The notes under the pieces: model-generated
Databases searched by the model: none
Seen by the model: the letters and a program-made list of their open reading frames with translations, nothing else
What the model was told of the DNA's origin: nothing
Program-made: the position numbers and the translations under genes
Part shown: positions 26,023-34,211 of the stretch, piece after piece
How the letters are laid out: each line of letters starts with the position of its first letter
How positions within the stretch are numbered: position 1 is the first letter of the stretch
DNA from: Arthrobacter sp. JZ12
GTDB taxonomy: Bacteria; Actinomycetota; Actinomycetes; Actinomycetales; Micrococcaceae
Assembly (NCBI RefSeq): GCF_035189165.1
Contig: NZ_CP045246.1
Coordinates: 186,001-250,000 of the forward strand
DNA length: 64,000 bases
Direction of reading: 5' to 3'

Positions 26023-27156
26023 ATGTCCTACACGCCTGATGCCATCCGCTACGTCAAGCTATCGACCGCAACCCTCCCGCTGAGCACCCCCATCTCCGAT
26101 GCCAAGGTGTTCACCGGCCGGCAGAAGCCGATGACGGAGGTTGTGTTCCTCTTCGCCGAGATCGAGACCGAACAGGGCGCATCCGGCCTCGGCTTCTCCT
26201 ACTCCAAGCGCGCGGGCGGGCCGGCGCAGTACGCCCATGCGCGTGAGGTGGCGGACGCCATGATCGGCGAGGACCCCAATGACATCGCCAAGCTGTACAA
26301 CAAGCTGCTCTGGGCCGGTGCCTCCGTTGGACGTTCGGGTGTAGCCACGCAGGCCCTCGCGGCGCTGGACATCGCGCTCTACGACCTCAAGGCAAAGCGG
26401 GCCGGTCTTCCCCTGGCCAAGCTCCTCGGCGCCTACCGCGACTCGGTCCGCACCTACAACACCTCGGGCGGATTCCTCAACGCCTCCATCGACGAGGTGA
26501 AGGCACGCGCCACCCAGTCGATCGAGGAGGGCATCGGCGGCATCAAGATCAAGGTCGGCCTGCCCGACAACGCCGAAGACCTGCGCCGCCTGACCGCAGT
26601 GCGTGAACACATCGGCCCCGACGTGCCGCTCATGGTCGATGCCAACCAGCAGTGGGACCGCGCCACCGCACTGCGGATGGGTCGCAGGATGGAGCAGTTC
26701 GACCTGGTCTGGATCGAAGAACCCCTCGACGCCTACGACGCCGAAGGCCACGCCGCGCTCGCAGCCGCACTTGATACCCCGATCGCCACCGGCGAGATGC
26801 TGGCCTCGGTGGCTGAGCACGAGCGGCTCATCGCCACCCGCGCGTGTGACATCATCCAGCCGGACGCCCCGCGTGTCGGCGGCATCACCCAGTTCATGCG
26901 GCTTGCGGCCCTCGCAGACCAGGCAGGGCTGGACCTTGCCCCGCACTTCGCCATGGAGATCCACCTGCACCTCGCTGCTGCCTACCCGCGCGAGCCCTGG
27001 GTGGAGCACTTCGACTGGCTCAACCCGCTCTTCAACGAGCGGTTGGAAACCAAGGAAGGCCGCATGCTCGTCCCGCAGCGTCCGGGCCTCGGCGTCACCT
27101 TCAGCGACCAGGCGCGCGCCTGGACCACCGACACGGTGGAGTTTGGCACACGCTGA
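26023..27156 (+). CDS. L-talarate/galactarate dehydratase-like enolase-superfamily enzyme
   Basis: A 377-residue member of the mandelate racemase subgroup. Catalytic KIKV (Lys175, Lys177), metal ligands Asp206, Glu232 and Glu258, and the Asp281-His308 dyad are intact. APHFAMEIHLHLAAAYP is typical of talarate/galactarate dehydratases, which convert the diacid to a 2-keto-3-deoxy diacid. ATG 26023 has GAAGG 7 nt upstream; an upstream in-frame ATG at 25942 overlaps the promoter. It is followed by a GntR gene and lies near the tct transporter and kdgD, which can use its product. Confidence 0.88.
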   Translation: MSYTPDAIRYVKLSTATLPLSTPISDAKVFTGRQKPMTEVVFLFAEIETEQGASGLGFSYSKRAGGPAQYAHAREVADAMIGEDPNDIAKLYNKLLWAGASVGRSGVATQALAALDIALYDLKAKRAGLPLAKLLGAYRDSVRTYNTSGGFLNASIDEVKARATQSIEEGIGGIKIKVGLPDNAEDLRRLTAVREHIGPDVPLMVDANQQWDRATALRMGRRMEQFDLVWIEEPLDAYDAEGHAALAAALDTPIATGEMLASVAEHERLIATRACDIIQPDAPRVGGITQFMRLAALADQAGLDLAPHFAMEIHLHLAAAYPREPWVEHFDWLNPLFNERLETKEGRMLVPQRPGLGVTFSDQARAWTTDTVEFGTR

Positions 27157-27210
27157 GCCTGCACCGGCGTCGAACCCGTGCACGGTTCCGGACGTGCCAG
27201 CATTAACGGC

Positions 27211-27915
27211 ATGAAACAAACGCTGGCCGTATCGCTGGTGGACAGCCTGCGCCGCCGCATCATCGACGGCACAATCCCCTCCGGAGAGAAGCTGCCGAGC
27301 GAGAGCGCGCTGATCGCCGAGTTCGGCGTGAGCCGCACCGTTGTCCGCGAGGCGATCTCCCGGCTGCAGGCCGAAGGGCTGGTGCACACTCGGCGGGGGA
27401 GCGGCAGCTTCGCCCTGACACCGCCGGCATCTGAAGAGGAGTCCGGGGGCGGCGGAATGCGCCGCCCCCGGACCCTCACCGAGCGTCGGTCGCTCCTGGC
27501 ATTCCGCGCGGGCGTCGAGAGCGAGGCGGCGGCGCTGGCCGCATCCCTCCGCAGGCCGGAGCATCTGGAGGCGCTCGACGCCGCCCTGGCCGCGTTCCGC
27601 GCTGCCGGCAACCACGCGGCCACGGCTGTGTCCTGCGACTTCGCTTTTCACCGCGCTGTTGCCGAGGCCAGCGGCAACTTCTACTTCGTCGACGCTCTTG
27701 AGGCGCTGGGTCCCGCGATGATCGCCATGCCTCCCCAGCGGCTGGATCCTGCAGACGACGGCGGACAGTCGGCCAGGCTGCAGCGCGTCGCCGCCGAGCA
27801 CGCGGCCGTGCGCAGCGCCATCGCCGCAGGTGACCCGCTCACCGCCGCTGCAGCCATGCGGCTGCACCTCGCTAACTCCCGGGAGCGACTGGACGTGGAG
27901 TCCGGAGCGTCCTGA
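27211..27915 (+). CDS. FadR/GntR family regulator (FCD domain)
   Basis: A 234-residue GntR regulator. The N-terminal winged helix reads LVDSLRRRIIDGTIPSGEKLPSESALIAEFGVSRTVVREAISRLQAEGLVHTRRGSGSF (~6-65); the FCD ligand domain follows with the metal His pattern (CDFAFHRAVAEASGN and RLQRVAAEHAAVRSAIAAG). FCD regulators often sense sugar acids. The ATG at 27211 is chosen since the domain begins at once; an in-frame GTG at 27178 is possible. It is 54 bp after the aldarate dehydratase and likely controls it. Confidence 0.88.
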   Translation: MKQTLAVSLVDSLRRRIIDGTIPSGEKLPSESALIAEFGVSRTVVREAISRLQAEGLVHTRRGSGSFALTPPASEEESGGGGMRRPRTLTERRSLLAFRAGVESEAAALAASLRRPEHLEALDAALAAFRAAGNHAATAVSCDFAFHRAVAEASGNFYFVDALEALGPAMIAMPPQRLDPADDGGQSARLQRVAAEHAAVRSAIAAGDPLTAAAAMRLHLANSRERLDVESGAS

Positions 27916-27968
27916 CCGCGGGCAGACAGGCAGCCCGACAGCGCTGAGACCCTTCCGGATAGCAGAAA

Positions 27969-28004
27969 GGCCCGGTGATAGCGGAATACCGCTATCGCCG
28001 GGCC
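27969..28004. terminator. Terminator between GntR gene and universal stress gene
   Basis: Arms 27969-27984 and 27989-28004 form a 16-bp stem (one G-T wobble) around AATA. It lies between convergent genes and can serve both. Confidence 0.8.
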
Positions 28005-28022
28005 ATCTTGCTAACAGGCGCC

Positions 28023-28424
28023 TCAGTGGTTCTCGGACGGCTTCACCGCGAGTACCGGACGGTCGGCCTGAAGGAGGATCCGCTGTGCGTGCGAGCCCAT
28101 GATGAACTTCCCAACCTGGGAGCGCTGGCGCAGTCCGATGACGATCAGGGAGACATCGTGCTCGCTCGCCAATTCCAGGATCTCGTCGGCAAGGTCGTCG
28201 CGGTGTGACGGCCGCAGGACGCGCGCTGAGACACCGGCACTGTCTGCCGCATCCTTCAGGCGCTGCAGGTCCTCGTCGCTCGCAACCGACTTGTCGACGC
28301 GCGAGCCTTCGCGGACCGAGTTCACGATCAGGAGTTCCTGGTCGCGAAGCTTGGCTTCGGAGATCGCCGAGGCGACCGCGGCCTCGCCGACCGGGGTGGG
28401 TACGTAGCCAACCATGATGCTCAT
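28023..28424 (-). CDS. Universal stress protein (UspA family)
   Basis: A 133-residue single-domain UspA protein. The ATP-binding type signature is partly seen as GLRQRSQVGKFIMGSHAQRILLQADRPVLAV, where the usual G-x2-G-x9-G(S/T) pattern is degenerate at its start (GLRQRSQVGKFIMGS). It starts 9 bp after the tctA stop, with AGGAG overlapping that region, so it is the last gene of the tct operon. UspA-like proteins may sense nucleotide state; a link with transporter energetics is speculative. Confidence 0.85.
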   Translation of the reverse strand: MSIMVGYVPTPVGEAAVASAISEAKLRDQELLIVNSVREGSRVDKSVASDEDLQRLKDAADSAGVSARVLRPSHRDDLADEILELASEHDVSLIVIGLRQRSQVGKFIMGSHAQRILLQADRPVLAVKPSENH

Positions 28425-28433
28425 GTTTATCTC

Positions 28434-29951
28434 CTAGGAATCTGCGGTAACGCGGGCTGTGGCGCGGTGCTTGCGCTTGTTCAGAGCGGACTGGACCATC
28501 GGGCTGAGTGCCACGAAGACGAAGATGACCAGAAGCACCGCGGTGATCGGTCGGGTGGCGAAGCCGGTGACGTCACCATCGAGGATCAGCAGCGAACGGC
28601 GGAGGTTGGACTCGAGCAGTTCGCCCAGCACGAAGGCCAGCACGAGTGGGCCGGGTTCGAAGCCGAACTTCTTCATGAGGTAACCCAGCGCGCCGAAGAG
28701 GACCACGAGCAGGACGTCGAACATCGAGTTGCGGATGGTGTAGGCGCCGAGAATGGTGATCAGCGCGGTGATCGGGGCCAGGATGGCGCCGCGCACCCGC
28801 AGGATACGGACGAAGAGGCCAACCAGAGGGATGGACATGATCAGCAGCAGGATGTTGCCGATGTACATCGAGTTGACGACGCCCCAGAACAGTTCCGGGT
28901 CCTCGGATACCAGCTGGGGACCGGGGGTGACGCCCTGGATCAGGAGGGCACCGAAGATGATGGCCATCGTGGCGTTCGCGGGGATGCCGAGGGTCAGCAG
29001 CGGGATGAAGGAGCTGGTTGCCGCGGCATTGTTGGCGGTTTCCGGACCGGCGACGCCTTCGACGGCGCCCTTGCCGAACCGCTCGGGGTTCTTGGAGCGC
29101 TTCTTTTCGACGGCGTAGGCAGCCATCGAGGAGATCGTCGCGCCGCCACCGGGAAGGATGCCCAGGAAGAAGCCGAGCACGGAGCCGCGGCCGATTGCGC
29201 CCGAGGACTTGCGGAGGTCCGCGCGGGAGGGCCAGACGTTGGCGACCTTGGCGGGAGCGCTGGCGGCACGGTGCCGTTCCTCCAGGTTGTAGAGGATCTC
29301 ACCAACTCCGAAGAGGCCCATGGCGATCGGAACGAAGTCCAGGCCGTCAGCAAGGTTGAGGTTGCCGAAGGTGTAGCGCTCGGCGCCGGTGATGAAGTCC
29401 CGGCCCACGGTGGCCAGCAGCAGGCCGACCGCTGCGGCGATCAGGGCCTTGATCTTGCTGCCGCCGCTGATGGTGGCGACCAGGAGGATGCCGAGCAGCG
29501 CCAGTGCGGTGTATTCGGGCGGGCCGAAGTCCAGGGCGAAGCTGGCCACGAGTGGAGCGAGCAGGGTCAGGCCGATGATGGCGACCGTGCCGCCGATGAA
29601 TGAACCGATGGCTGCGATGCCGAGCGCGGTTCCCGCCTTGCCCTGGCGGGCGAGGACGTAGCCATCGAAGACCGTGACGACCGAGCTTGCCTCGCCGGGC
29701 AGCCGCAGTAGGACGGACGTGATGGTGCCGCCGTACTGCGCGCCGTAGAAAATGCCGGCGAGCATGATGATTGCGGTGACCGGCTCGATGCCGTAGGTCA
29801 GGGGCAGGAGGATGGCGATGGTCGCCGCCGGGCCGAGGCCCGGGAGTACGCCGATGAGCATGCCGATGACGACGCCCAGCAGGCAGTACAACAGGTTTTG
29901 GGGGTCAAGAACGACGCCGAAGCCGTTAATGACCGGGTTCAGGAATTCCAT
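28434..29951 (-). CDS. tctA: Tripartite tricarboxylate transporter, large permease TctA
   Basis: A 505-residue integral membrane protein with about 10-12 hydrophobic segments. The TctA signatures GVLPGLGPAATIAILLP (residues ~33-50) and GILPGGGATISSM (~267-280) are seen. With the TctB small permease and TctC binding protein it imports carboxylates using the ion gradient. Third gene of the operon tctC-tctB-tctA-usp. In this location the likely substrates are sugar diacids. Confidence 0.93.
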   Translation of the reverse strand: MEFLNPVINGFGVVLDPQNLLYCLLGVVIGMLIGVLPGLGPAATIAILLPLTYGIEPVTAIIMLAGIFYGAQYGGTITSVLLRLPGEASSVVTVFDGYVLARQGKAGTALGIAAIGSFIGGTVAIIGLTLLAPLVASFALDFGPPEYTALALLGILLVATISGGSKIKALIAAAVGLLLATVGRDFITGAERYTFGNLNLADGLDFVPIAMGLFGVGEILYNLEERHRAASAPAKVANVWPSRADLRKSSGAIGRGSVLGFFLGILPGGGATISSMAAYAVEKKRSKNPERFGKGAVEGVAGPETANNAAATSSFIPLLTLGIPANATMAIIFGALLIQGVTPGPQLVSEDPELFWGVVNSMYIGNILLLIMSIPLVGLFVRILRVRGAILAPITALITILGAYTIRNSMFDVLLVVLFGALGYLMKKFGFEPGPLVLAFVLGELLESNLRRSLLILDGDVTGFATRPITAVLLVIFVFVALSPMVQSALNKRKHRATARVTADS

Positions 29952-29976
29952 GGCAGGTCCTTAGGTCTTCGGGTCT

Positions 29977-30645
29977 TTAGAGCAGGTGGGGGATGTTGGT
30001 CCCCAGACCCAGGATGAAGATTGCGTAGAAGGCAGCGACGATCAGCACTGAATACAGCGTCGCGGCGCGCCACGTCTCACCACCGAGGAACTTCATCCAG
30101 ATGAAGCACAGCAGCAGGGCGGGGACCTCGAAGCCTATTACCGGCATCAGCCACACCAGACCCAGCAGGCTTAGGAAGCCGAACAGGGCCATCCGCGACA
30201 GGGGAGAGAACTTCTCCCCGTCCAGGCCCCCGCGCCGGCCGACAACCAGCTGCGCGAGGGCAAGGACGGTGATGATGAGGCAGATGATGAACGGCCAGGT
30301 CCCGGAGCCCGGCTGTGCCGGGCTCCCGAGGCCGAGTCCAACAGCTAGAACCATGCCTCCAACGCCCACGGCAACGGCAACCAACGACGCGGCGAGGTTG
30401 GCGATCGGGCCGGACGGCGGCGGTGATTCCGCTGCCCATTCGGCAGCGAGTTCCTCGGGAGTGAGGATCGGCGCCGGGCCTTCGAAGTCGGTGTACTGGC
30501 GGTTGTCTTCAGTACCCCCGATCCGGTGGGATCCACCGGTTCGGTCCGCGGTGTTTGCGTCTACCGCTTCGGTTACTTCGGTGACCTCGTCGGTCATCCT
30601 GTTTTCCGCGTCGTTGGTGCGCTTGGGCTCCATGGCAATGCTCAT
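29977..30645 (-). CDS. tctB: Tripartite tricarboxylate transporter, small permease TctB
   Basis: A 222-residue protein with an unusually long polar N-terminal part (~75 residues, Thr/Glu-rich) followed by four to five membrane segments (ANLAASLVAVAVGVGGMVLAVGLGL to the C terminus), matching TctB. It lies 25 bp before tctA and 36 bp after tctC on the same strand. An internal Met (residue 5) could be the start. Confidence 0.88.
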   Translation of the reverse strand: MSIAMEPKRTNDAENRMTDEVTEVTEAVDANTADRTGGSHRIGGTEDNRQYTDFEGPAPILTPEELAAEWAAESPPPSGPIANLAASLVAVAVGVGGMVLAVGLGLGSPAQPGSGTWPFIICLIITVLALAQLVVGRRGGLDGEKFSPLSRMALFGFLSLLGLVWLMPVIGFEVPALLLCFIWMKFLGGETWRAATLYSVLIVAAFYAIFILGLGTNIPHLL

Positions 30646-30681
30646 TTCAGCTGATGGTTCGGCTGGGACCAGGGCGAGGGA

Positions 30682-31683
30682 CTACTCGGTGAGCGAGATG
30701 TCGTATTCCTCGATCAGAGCCTTGTACTGCTCTGCCAGGGCGTTCCATTCCTCGACTACTTCTTCGCCGGAGACTTCCCACGGAGCGAGGATGTTGGACT
30801 CGTTGAACTCCTTGTAGGCGTCGGTGGCCTGGGTGGCTTCGACGGACTCGACGAGGCGTGCCTTCACGTCTTCAGGCAGGCCCTTGGGAGCTGCGAGTGC
30901 ACGGTACTGGGAAACAGGAACGTCGAAGCCCTCTTCGACTGCGGTGGGTACGTCCTGGAGGAACTCGCTGCGCTCTTCTGCGAAGGTGACGATCGGCGTT
31001 ACGGTGCCTGCCTCGATCTGCGGAAGGGCTTCACCGAGCTGGATCGTGGCTACGTCCACCTGGTCGCCCATGACGGCGGTCAGGGCGGGGGAGCCGGAGT
31101 CGAAGGGAACGGCGGTGCCTTCAATCTCGGCCTGGGCGAACAGGACTGCCTGCGCCAGCTGGGAACCGGTGCCGACACCGGTGGTGCCGAAGTTGAGGTC
31201 GCCGCTTGCAGCCTTGACATCCTCGAGGTTCTCGATGCCGGATTCCTTGCTGGCAACCAGGACGTAATCGTCCTGCGACAGGCCGGCGATGACGTCGAGA
31301 TCGTCAAGGCTGACCGCCTCGCCCTCAGGAACGGTGAGGGAGGTGATGGTGATCAGGGTGGCGTTGAGGAGAACGAGGTTTTCCCCGTTGGGCTCCATTG
31401 CCGCTACTTCCTTGGTGGCGAGTGCTCCGTTGGCGCCGGCCTTGTTGACCACGGGTACTGCGACGCCGAGGTCTTCAGCCATGCCTTCGGCTACCTGGCG
31501 GGCGATGCGGTCGGTCGAACCGCCGGCATCCTGTCCTACGGTGATGGTGACGGGGCCGCTGGGGAATTCAGCTTCGGCGGCGTCGCCGCCCCCACCGACG
31601 TTTCCTCCACAGGCGGACAGCGCCAGTACGCCGGCAGCTGCGGTGGTCGCCAGCATGGTGCGGCGGGTGAATGATTCTTTCAC
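30682..31683 (-). CDS. tctC: Tripartite tricarboxylate transporter, binding lipoprotein TctC
   Basis: A 333-residue extracytoplasmic solute receptor. The N terminus TRRTMLATTAAAGVLALSACGG has a twin-Arg-like start and lipobox LSAC (Cys ~27). The mature part shows the TctC/Bug fold (ITVGQDAGGSTDRIARQVAEGM, NKAGANGALATKEVA, NFGTTGVGTGSQLA). GTG 31683 has GAGGAG 10 nt upstream; earlier in-frame codons lack a site. First gene of the tct operon, with a LysR-type site and promoter at 31769-31823. Confidence 0.92.
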   Translation of the reverse strand: MKESFTRRTMLATTAAAGVLALSACGGNVGGGGDAAEAEFPSGPVTITVGQDAGGSTDRIARQVAEGMAEDLGVAVPVVNKAGANGALATKEVAAMEPNGENLVLLNATLITITSLTVPEGEAVSLDDLDVIAGLSQDDYVLVASKESGIENLEDVKAASGDLNFGTTGVGTGSQLAQAVLFAQAEIEGTAVPFDSGSPALTAVMGDQVDVATIQLGEALPQIEAGTVTPIVTFAEERSEFLQDVPTAVEEGFDVPVSQYRALAAPKGLPEDVKARLVESVEATQATDAYKEFNESNILAPWEVSGEEVVEEWNALAEQYKALIEEYDISLTE

Positions 31684-31768
31684 GACTTGGTTACTCCTCG
31701 GTAAGGAACGGCGTTGTTCTACTTCTCGGACCGCTTGATGTGATGGCACTCACGATGGCCCGATGAAA

Positions 31769-31799
31769 ACTCTACGAAGAGGTAATGATGCGTGTCCAA
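31769..31799 (-). promoter_or_regulatory. Predicted tctC promoter
   Basis: On the minus strand: TTGGAC (31799-31794), 19-nt spacer, TAGAGT (31774-31769). The -35 starts exactly 10 nt after the LysR-type site at 31810-31823. Confidence 0.55.
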
Positions 31800-31809
31800 G
31801 CCCACATAT

Positions 31810-31823
31810 GCATGGAGTGATGC
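31810..31823 (-). promoter_or_regulatory. LysR-type operator, tctC
   Basis: On the minus strand GCATCACTCCATGC, a GCAT-N6-ATGC inverted repeat matching the sites before the 41986 and 43957-region genes (GYATCRMTCCATRC). It lies 10 nt upstream of the -35. Confidence 0.6.
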
Positions 31824-31860
31824 ACTCGCAGTATCACGATGCGGTCTCTGGCGGAAGAGC

Positions 31861-32793
31861 CTAAAAGGAGTGGGAAGGCCCTGCGTCGGCTAGGCCGGAC
31901 CCTTCCTCGAGAATGATGTCCAGCAGCCGTATGACTGCCGGGTTGGTTGTTGATTCGCTCCATGCAACGTCCAGGTCGGCGCGATTGAGGTCGGCGAGCC
32001 CCGGTTGGCCCACCAGTTCCTCGAAGCACACTCCCGGAGGAGCGAAATCCCTGGACGATGCCGGAACCAGGGTGACCCCGAGCCCGGCGGCTACGAACGC
32101 CAGCAGGGCGGGCGCCTGACTGGCGAACTGGGTGATCCTCGGATGGACGCCGGCACTTTCGTAGAGCCGCATGACCAGGTCGTAGAAGTAGCGGGCCTCG
32201 GCCGTCGAGTACATCATGAGCGGCAGCCCATCCAACTGCCGGAGGGATACGCCGTTCCCGCTTGCCAGTTCGTGTCCCTCGGGTAGTGCCGCAACGAGGC
32301 GGTCCTCCATGAAGGGGCGGGTGATAACGCCCGGCCGTGCAACGATCGGGCGCAGGAGGCCGATGTCGATCGAACCGCGGGACAGGGCGTCCAATTGATC
32401 CACGGATACGGCTTCACGCAGGACCAGCGAGACGCCCGGCATCTGGGCACCTGCCTTACGGAGGATCGCGGGCAGCGCAACCTGCCCGGCGATTGCTGTG
32501 TATCCGATGACTATGGACCCTGCCTCGCCGGTTGCCACGCGCCGCACGTCGAGGGAGGTCTTGCTGCAAAGGTCCAGTACCCTGCGCGCGGCCGGCAGCA
32601 GCACCTTGCCCGCCGCCGTCAGTTCAACCTTCCGGCTGTTGCGTTCAAAGAGCTGTGCGTCCAGTTCCCGCTCAAGTAGTTGGATCTGCCGGCTGAGCGG
32701 GGGCTGTGTCATATTGAGGCGCGCTGCTGCGGCTCCGAAATGCAGTTCCTCGGCGACGGCGACGAAGGACTCCAGCTGAATGAGGGAGAACAT
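31861..32793 (-). CDS. LysR family transcriptional regulator 1
   Basis: A 310-residue LysR regulator: N-terminal helix-turn-helix (LESFVAVAEELHFGAAAARLNMTQPPLSRQIQLLERELDAQLFER, residues 6-50) and a periplasmic-binding-like effector domain. ATG 32793 has AAGGAG 9 nt upstream. It lies between tctC (same strand) and a divergent glucarate-dehydratase-like gene, with a LysR-type site 13 nt before its own start. Close in sequence to LysR 2 at 43056. Probable inducer is a sugar acid or pathway intermediate. Confidence 0.9.
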   Translation of the reverse strand: MFSLIQLESFVAVAEELHFGAAAARLNMTQPPLSRQIQLLERELDAQLFERNSRKVELTAAGKVLLPAARRVLDLCSKTSLDVRRVATGEAGSIVIGYTAIAGQVALPAILRKAGAQMPGVSLVLREAVSVDQLDALSRGSIDIGLLRPIVARPGVITRPFMEDRLVAALPEGHELASGNGVSLRQLDGLPLMMYSTAEARYFYDLVMRLYESAGVHPRITQFASQAPALLAFVAAGLGVTLVPASSRDFAPPGVCFEELVGQPGLADLNRADLDVAWSESTTNPAVIRLLDIILEEGSGLADAGPSHSF

Positions 32794-32806
32794 GAATCCA
32801 CTCCTT

Positions 32807-32820
32807 GCATGATTTCGTGC
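32807..32820 (+). promoter_or_regulatory. LysR-type operator, LysR 1 / glucarate-dehydratase-like gene
   Basis: GCATGATTTCGTGC (GCAT-N6-GTGC). It is 10 nt upstream of TTGGAC at 32831 on the plus strand and 13 nt upstream of the LysR 1 start on the minus strand, so it may activate one gene and repress the other. Confidence 0.55.
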
Positions 32821-32830
32821 TGATTTTAGC

Positions 32831-32861
32831 TTGGACAGCATGAATTAGCGGCGTTTAGCGT
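32831..32861 (+). promoter_or_regulatory. Predicted promoter of the glucarate-dehydratase-like gene
   Basis: TTGGAC (32831-32836), 19-nt spacer, TAGCGT (32856-32861). Same geometry to the upstream LysR-type site as at tctC, 41986 and kdgD. Confidence 0.5.
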
Positions 32862-32894
32862 GAACGGGATCACACTTTACGAGAGAGGAAGCCG

Positions 32895-34211
32895 ATGCTG
32901 ACTTCTGCAGGAGCCCGCACTGAGGAAAGCTCCCCGCACTATGGCCAGGCCGCCATCACCGGGGTCACCATTACCCCGGTAGCGTTCGTAGACCCGCCCC
33001 TGCTCAATACGGTCGGGGTCCACGAGCCGTTCGCATTGCGGGCAATCCTGCAGATCCATACCGATGCCGGAGTGACCGGACTTGGCGAGACCTACGGCGA
33101 TACGGGCCATCTGGCGCGCCTGCAGCTTGCCGCCCACGCCCTCGCCGGCGCCGACCCCTTCAATGTCAACGACCTCCGAGCCAGGATCACCCGGGCGCTT
33201 GCTGCGGACACCAGCAAGGGCGGCCATGGCATGAGCGGCATGGTTACGGGATCCTCCACGGCGGACCGCGTGCTGTCACCGTTTGACGTCGCCGCCTTCG
33301 ATATCCAGGGAAAGCTGCTTGGGGTGCCTGTCAGCACTTTGCTCGGGGGCGCGGTCCGGGATGCGGTTCCCTTCAGCGGTTACCTCTTCTACAAGTGGGC
33401 GGGGCACCCCGGACAGGACGACGACAGCTGGGGGGCGGCGCTCGATCCCGAAGGAATCGTGGCGCAGGCTCAGCGCATGGTCTCGGGCTACGGCTTTTCT
33501 GCGCTCAAGCTCAAGGGCGGCGTGTTTGCACCGGACCAGGAGGCCGCGGCTATTGAGGCGCTGCGTGCAGAGTTCCCCGAACTTGCCCTGCGGATCGATC
33601 CCAACGCCGCCTGGACCGTGGATACCTCAATCTCGATCGGGCGCCGCCTGGAGGGAGTGCTTGAGTACCTCGAGGACCCCACGCCCGGCATCGAAGGCAT
33701 GGCCGAAGTCCGCCGGAACGTGCCGATGCCGCTGGCTACGAACATGTGCGTGGTGAGCTTCGCCGACGTGCCGCCGGCCGTGTCGGCAGGTTCGGTGGAC
33801 GTCGTTCTCTCGGACCACCATTTCTGGGGAGGGCTACGCCGGTCCCAGACGCTGGCCGGCATCGCAGAGACCTTTGCACTGGGGCTGTCCATGCACTCCA
33901 ACTCCCACCTGGGCATCAGCCTGGCCGCCATGGTGCACCTGGCAGCGGCCACGCCCAACCTCGACTACGCCTGTGACACCCACTGGCCCTGGAAGCGGGA
34001 AGACGAGGACGTTGTCCTTCCGGGAGCCCTGACCTTCAAGGACGGTAGCGTTGCGGTTCCCACATCGCCGGGTCTCGGCGTTGAACTCGACCCGGAGGCG
34101 CTCGAGCGCCTGCACCGCCAGTACGTTGCCAGCGGCATCACGGAACGCGATGACACCGGCTACATGCAGCGTGTGCAGCCGAACTATGAGCTCAAGAGCC
34201 CGCGGTGGTGA
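32895..34211 (+). CDS. Glucarate-dehydratase-related enolase-superfamily enzyme
   Basis: A 438-residue protein of the glucarate dehydratase subgroup. The catalytic residues align: LKLKG (Lys205, Lys207), DPNAAW (Asp235, Asn237), Glu260, the subgroup-typical Asn ligand in ATNM (Asn283), Asp307 and MHSNSH (His334, Asn336), and CDTHW (Asp361-His363). It also keeps VGVHEP (His43) and GYLFY. So dehydration of a sugar diacid or acid is expected, but it differs from the canonical copy at 46707. Its stop overlaps the start of a 2-hydroxyacid dehydrogenase, implying a joint step. Confidence 0.86.
   Translation: MLTSAGARTEESSPHYGQAAITGVTITPVAFVDPPLLNTVGVHEPFALRAILQIHTDAGVTGLGETYGDTGHLARLQLAAHALAGADPFNVNDLRARITRALAADTSKGGHGMSGMVTGSSTADRVLSPFDVAAFDIQGKLLGVPVSTLLGGAVRDAVPFSGYLFYKWAGHPGQDDDSWGAALDPEGIVAQAQRMVSGYGFSALKLKGGVFAPDQEAAAIEALRAEFPELALRIDPNAAWTVDTSISIGRRLEGVLEYLEDPTPGIEGMAEVRRNVPMPLATNMCVVSFADVPPAVSAGSVDVVLSDHHFWGGLRRSQTLAGIAETFALGLSMHSNSHLGISLAAMVHLAAATPNLDYACDTHWPWKREDEDVVLPGALTFKDGSVAVPTSPGLGVELDPEALERLHRQYVASGITERDDTGYMQRVQPNYELKSPRW

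Noticed and set aside
26059-27867. Minus-strand open frame of 602 codons
   Set aside because: It is antisense to the aldarate dehydratase and GntR genes, which have complete family motifs; its translation is His/Gln/Gly-rich with no domain. High GC creates such frames.
28467-29603. Plus-strand 378-codon frame opposite tctA
   Set aside because: Asp/Glu/Gln/Gly-rich antisense reading of a membrane protein gene; no recognisable domain or ribosome site.
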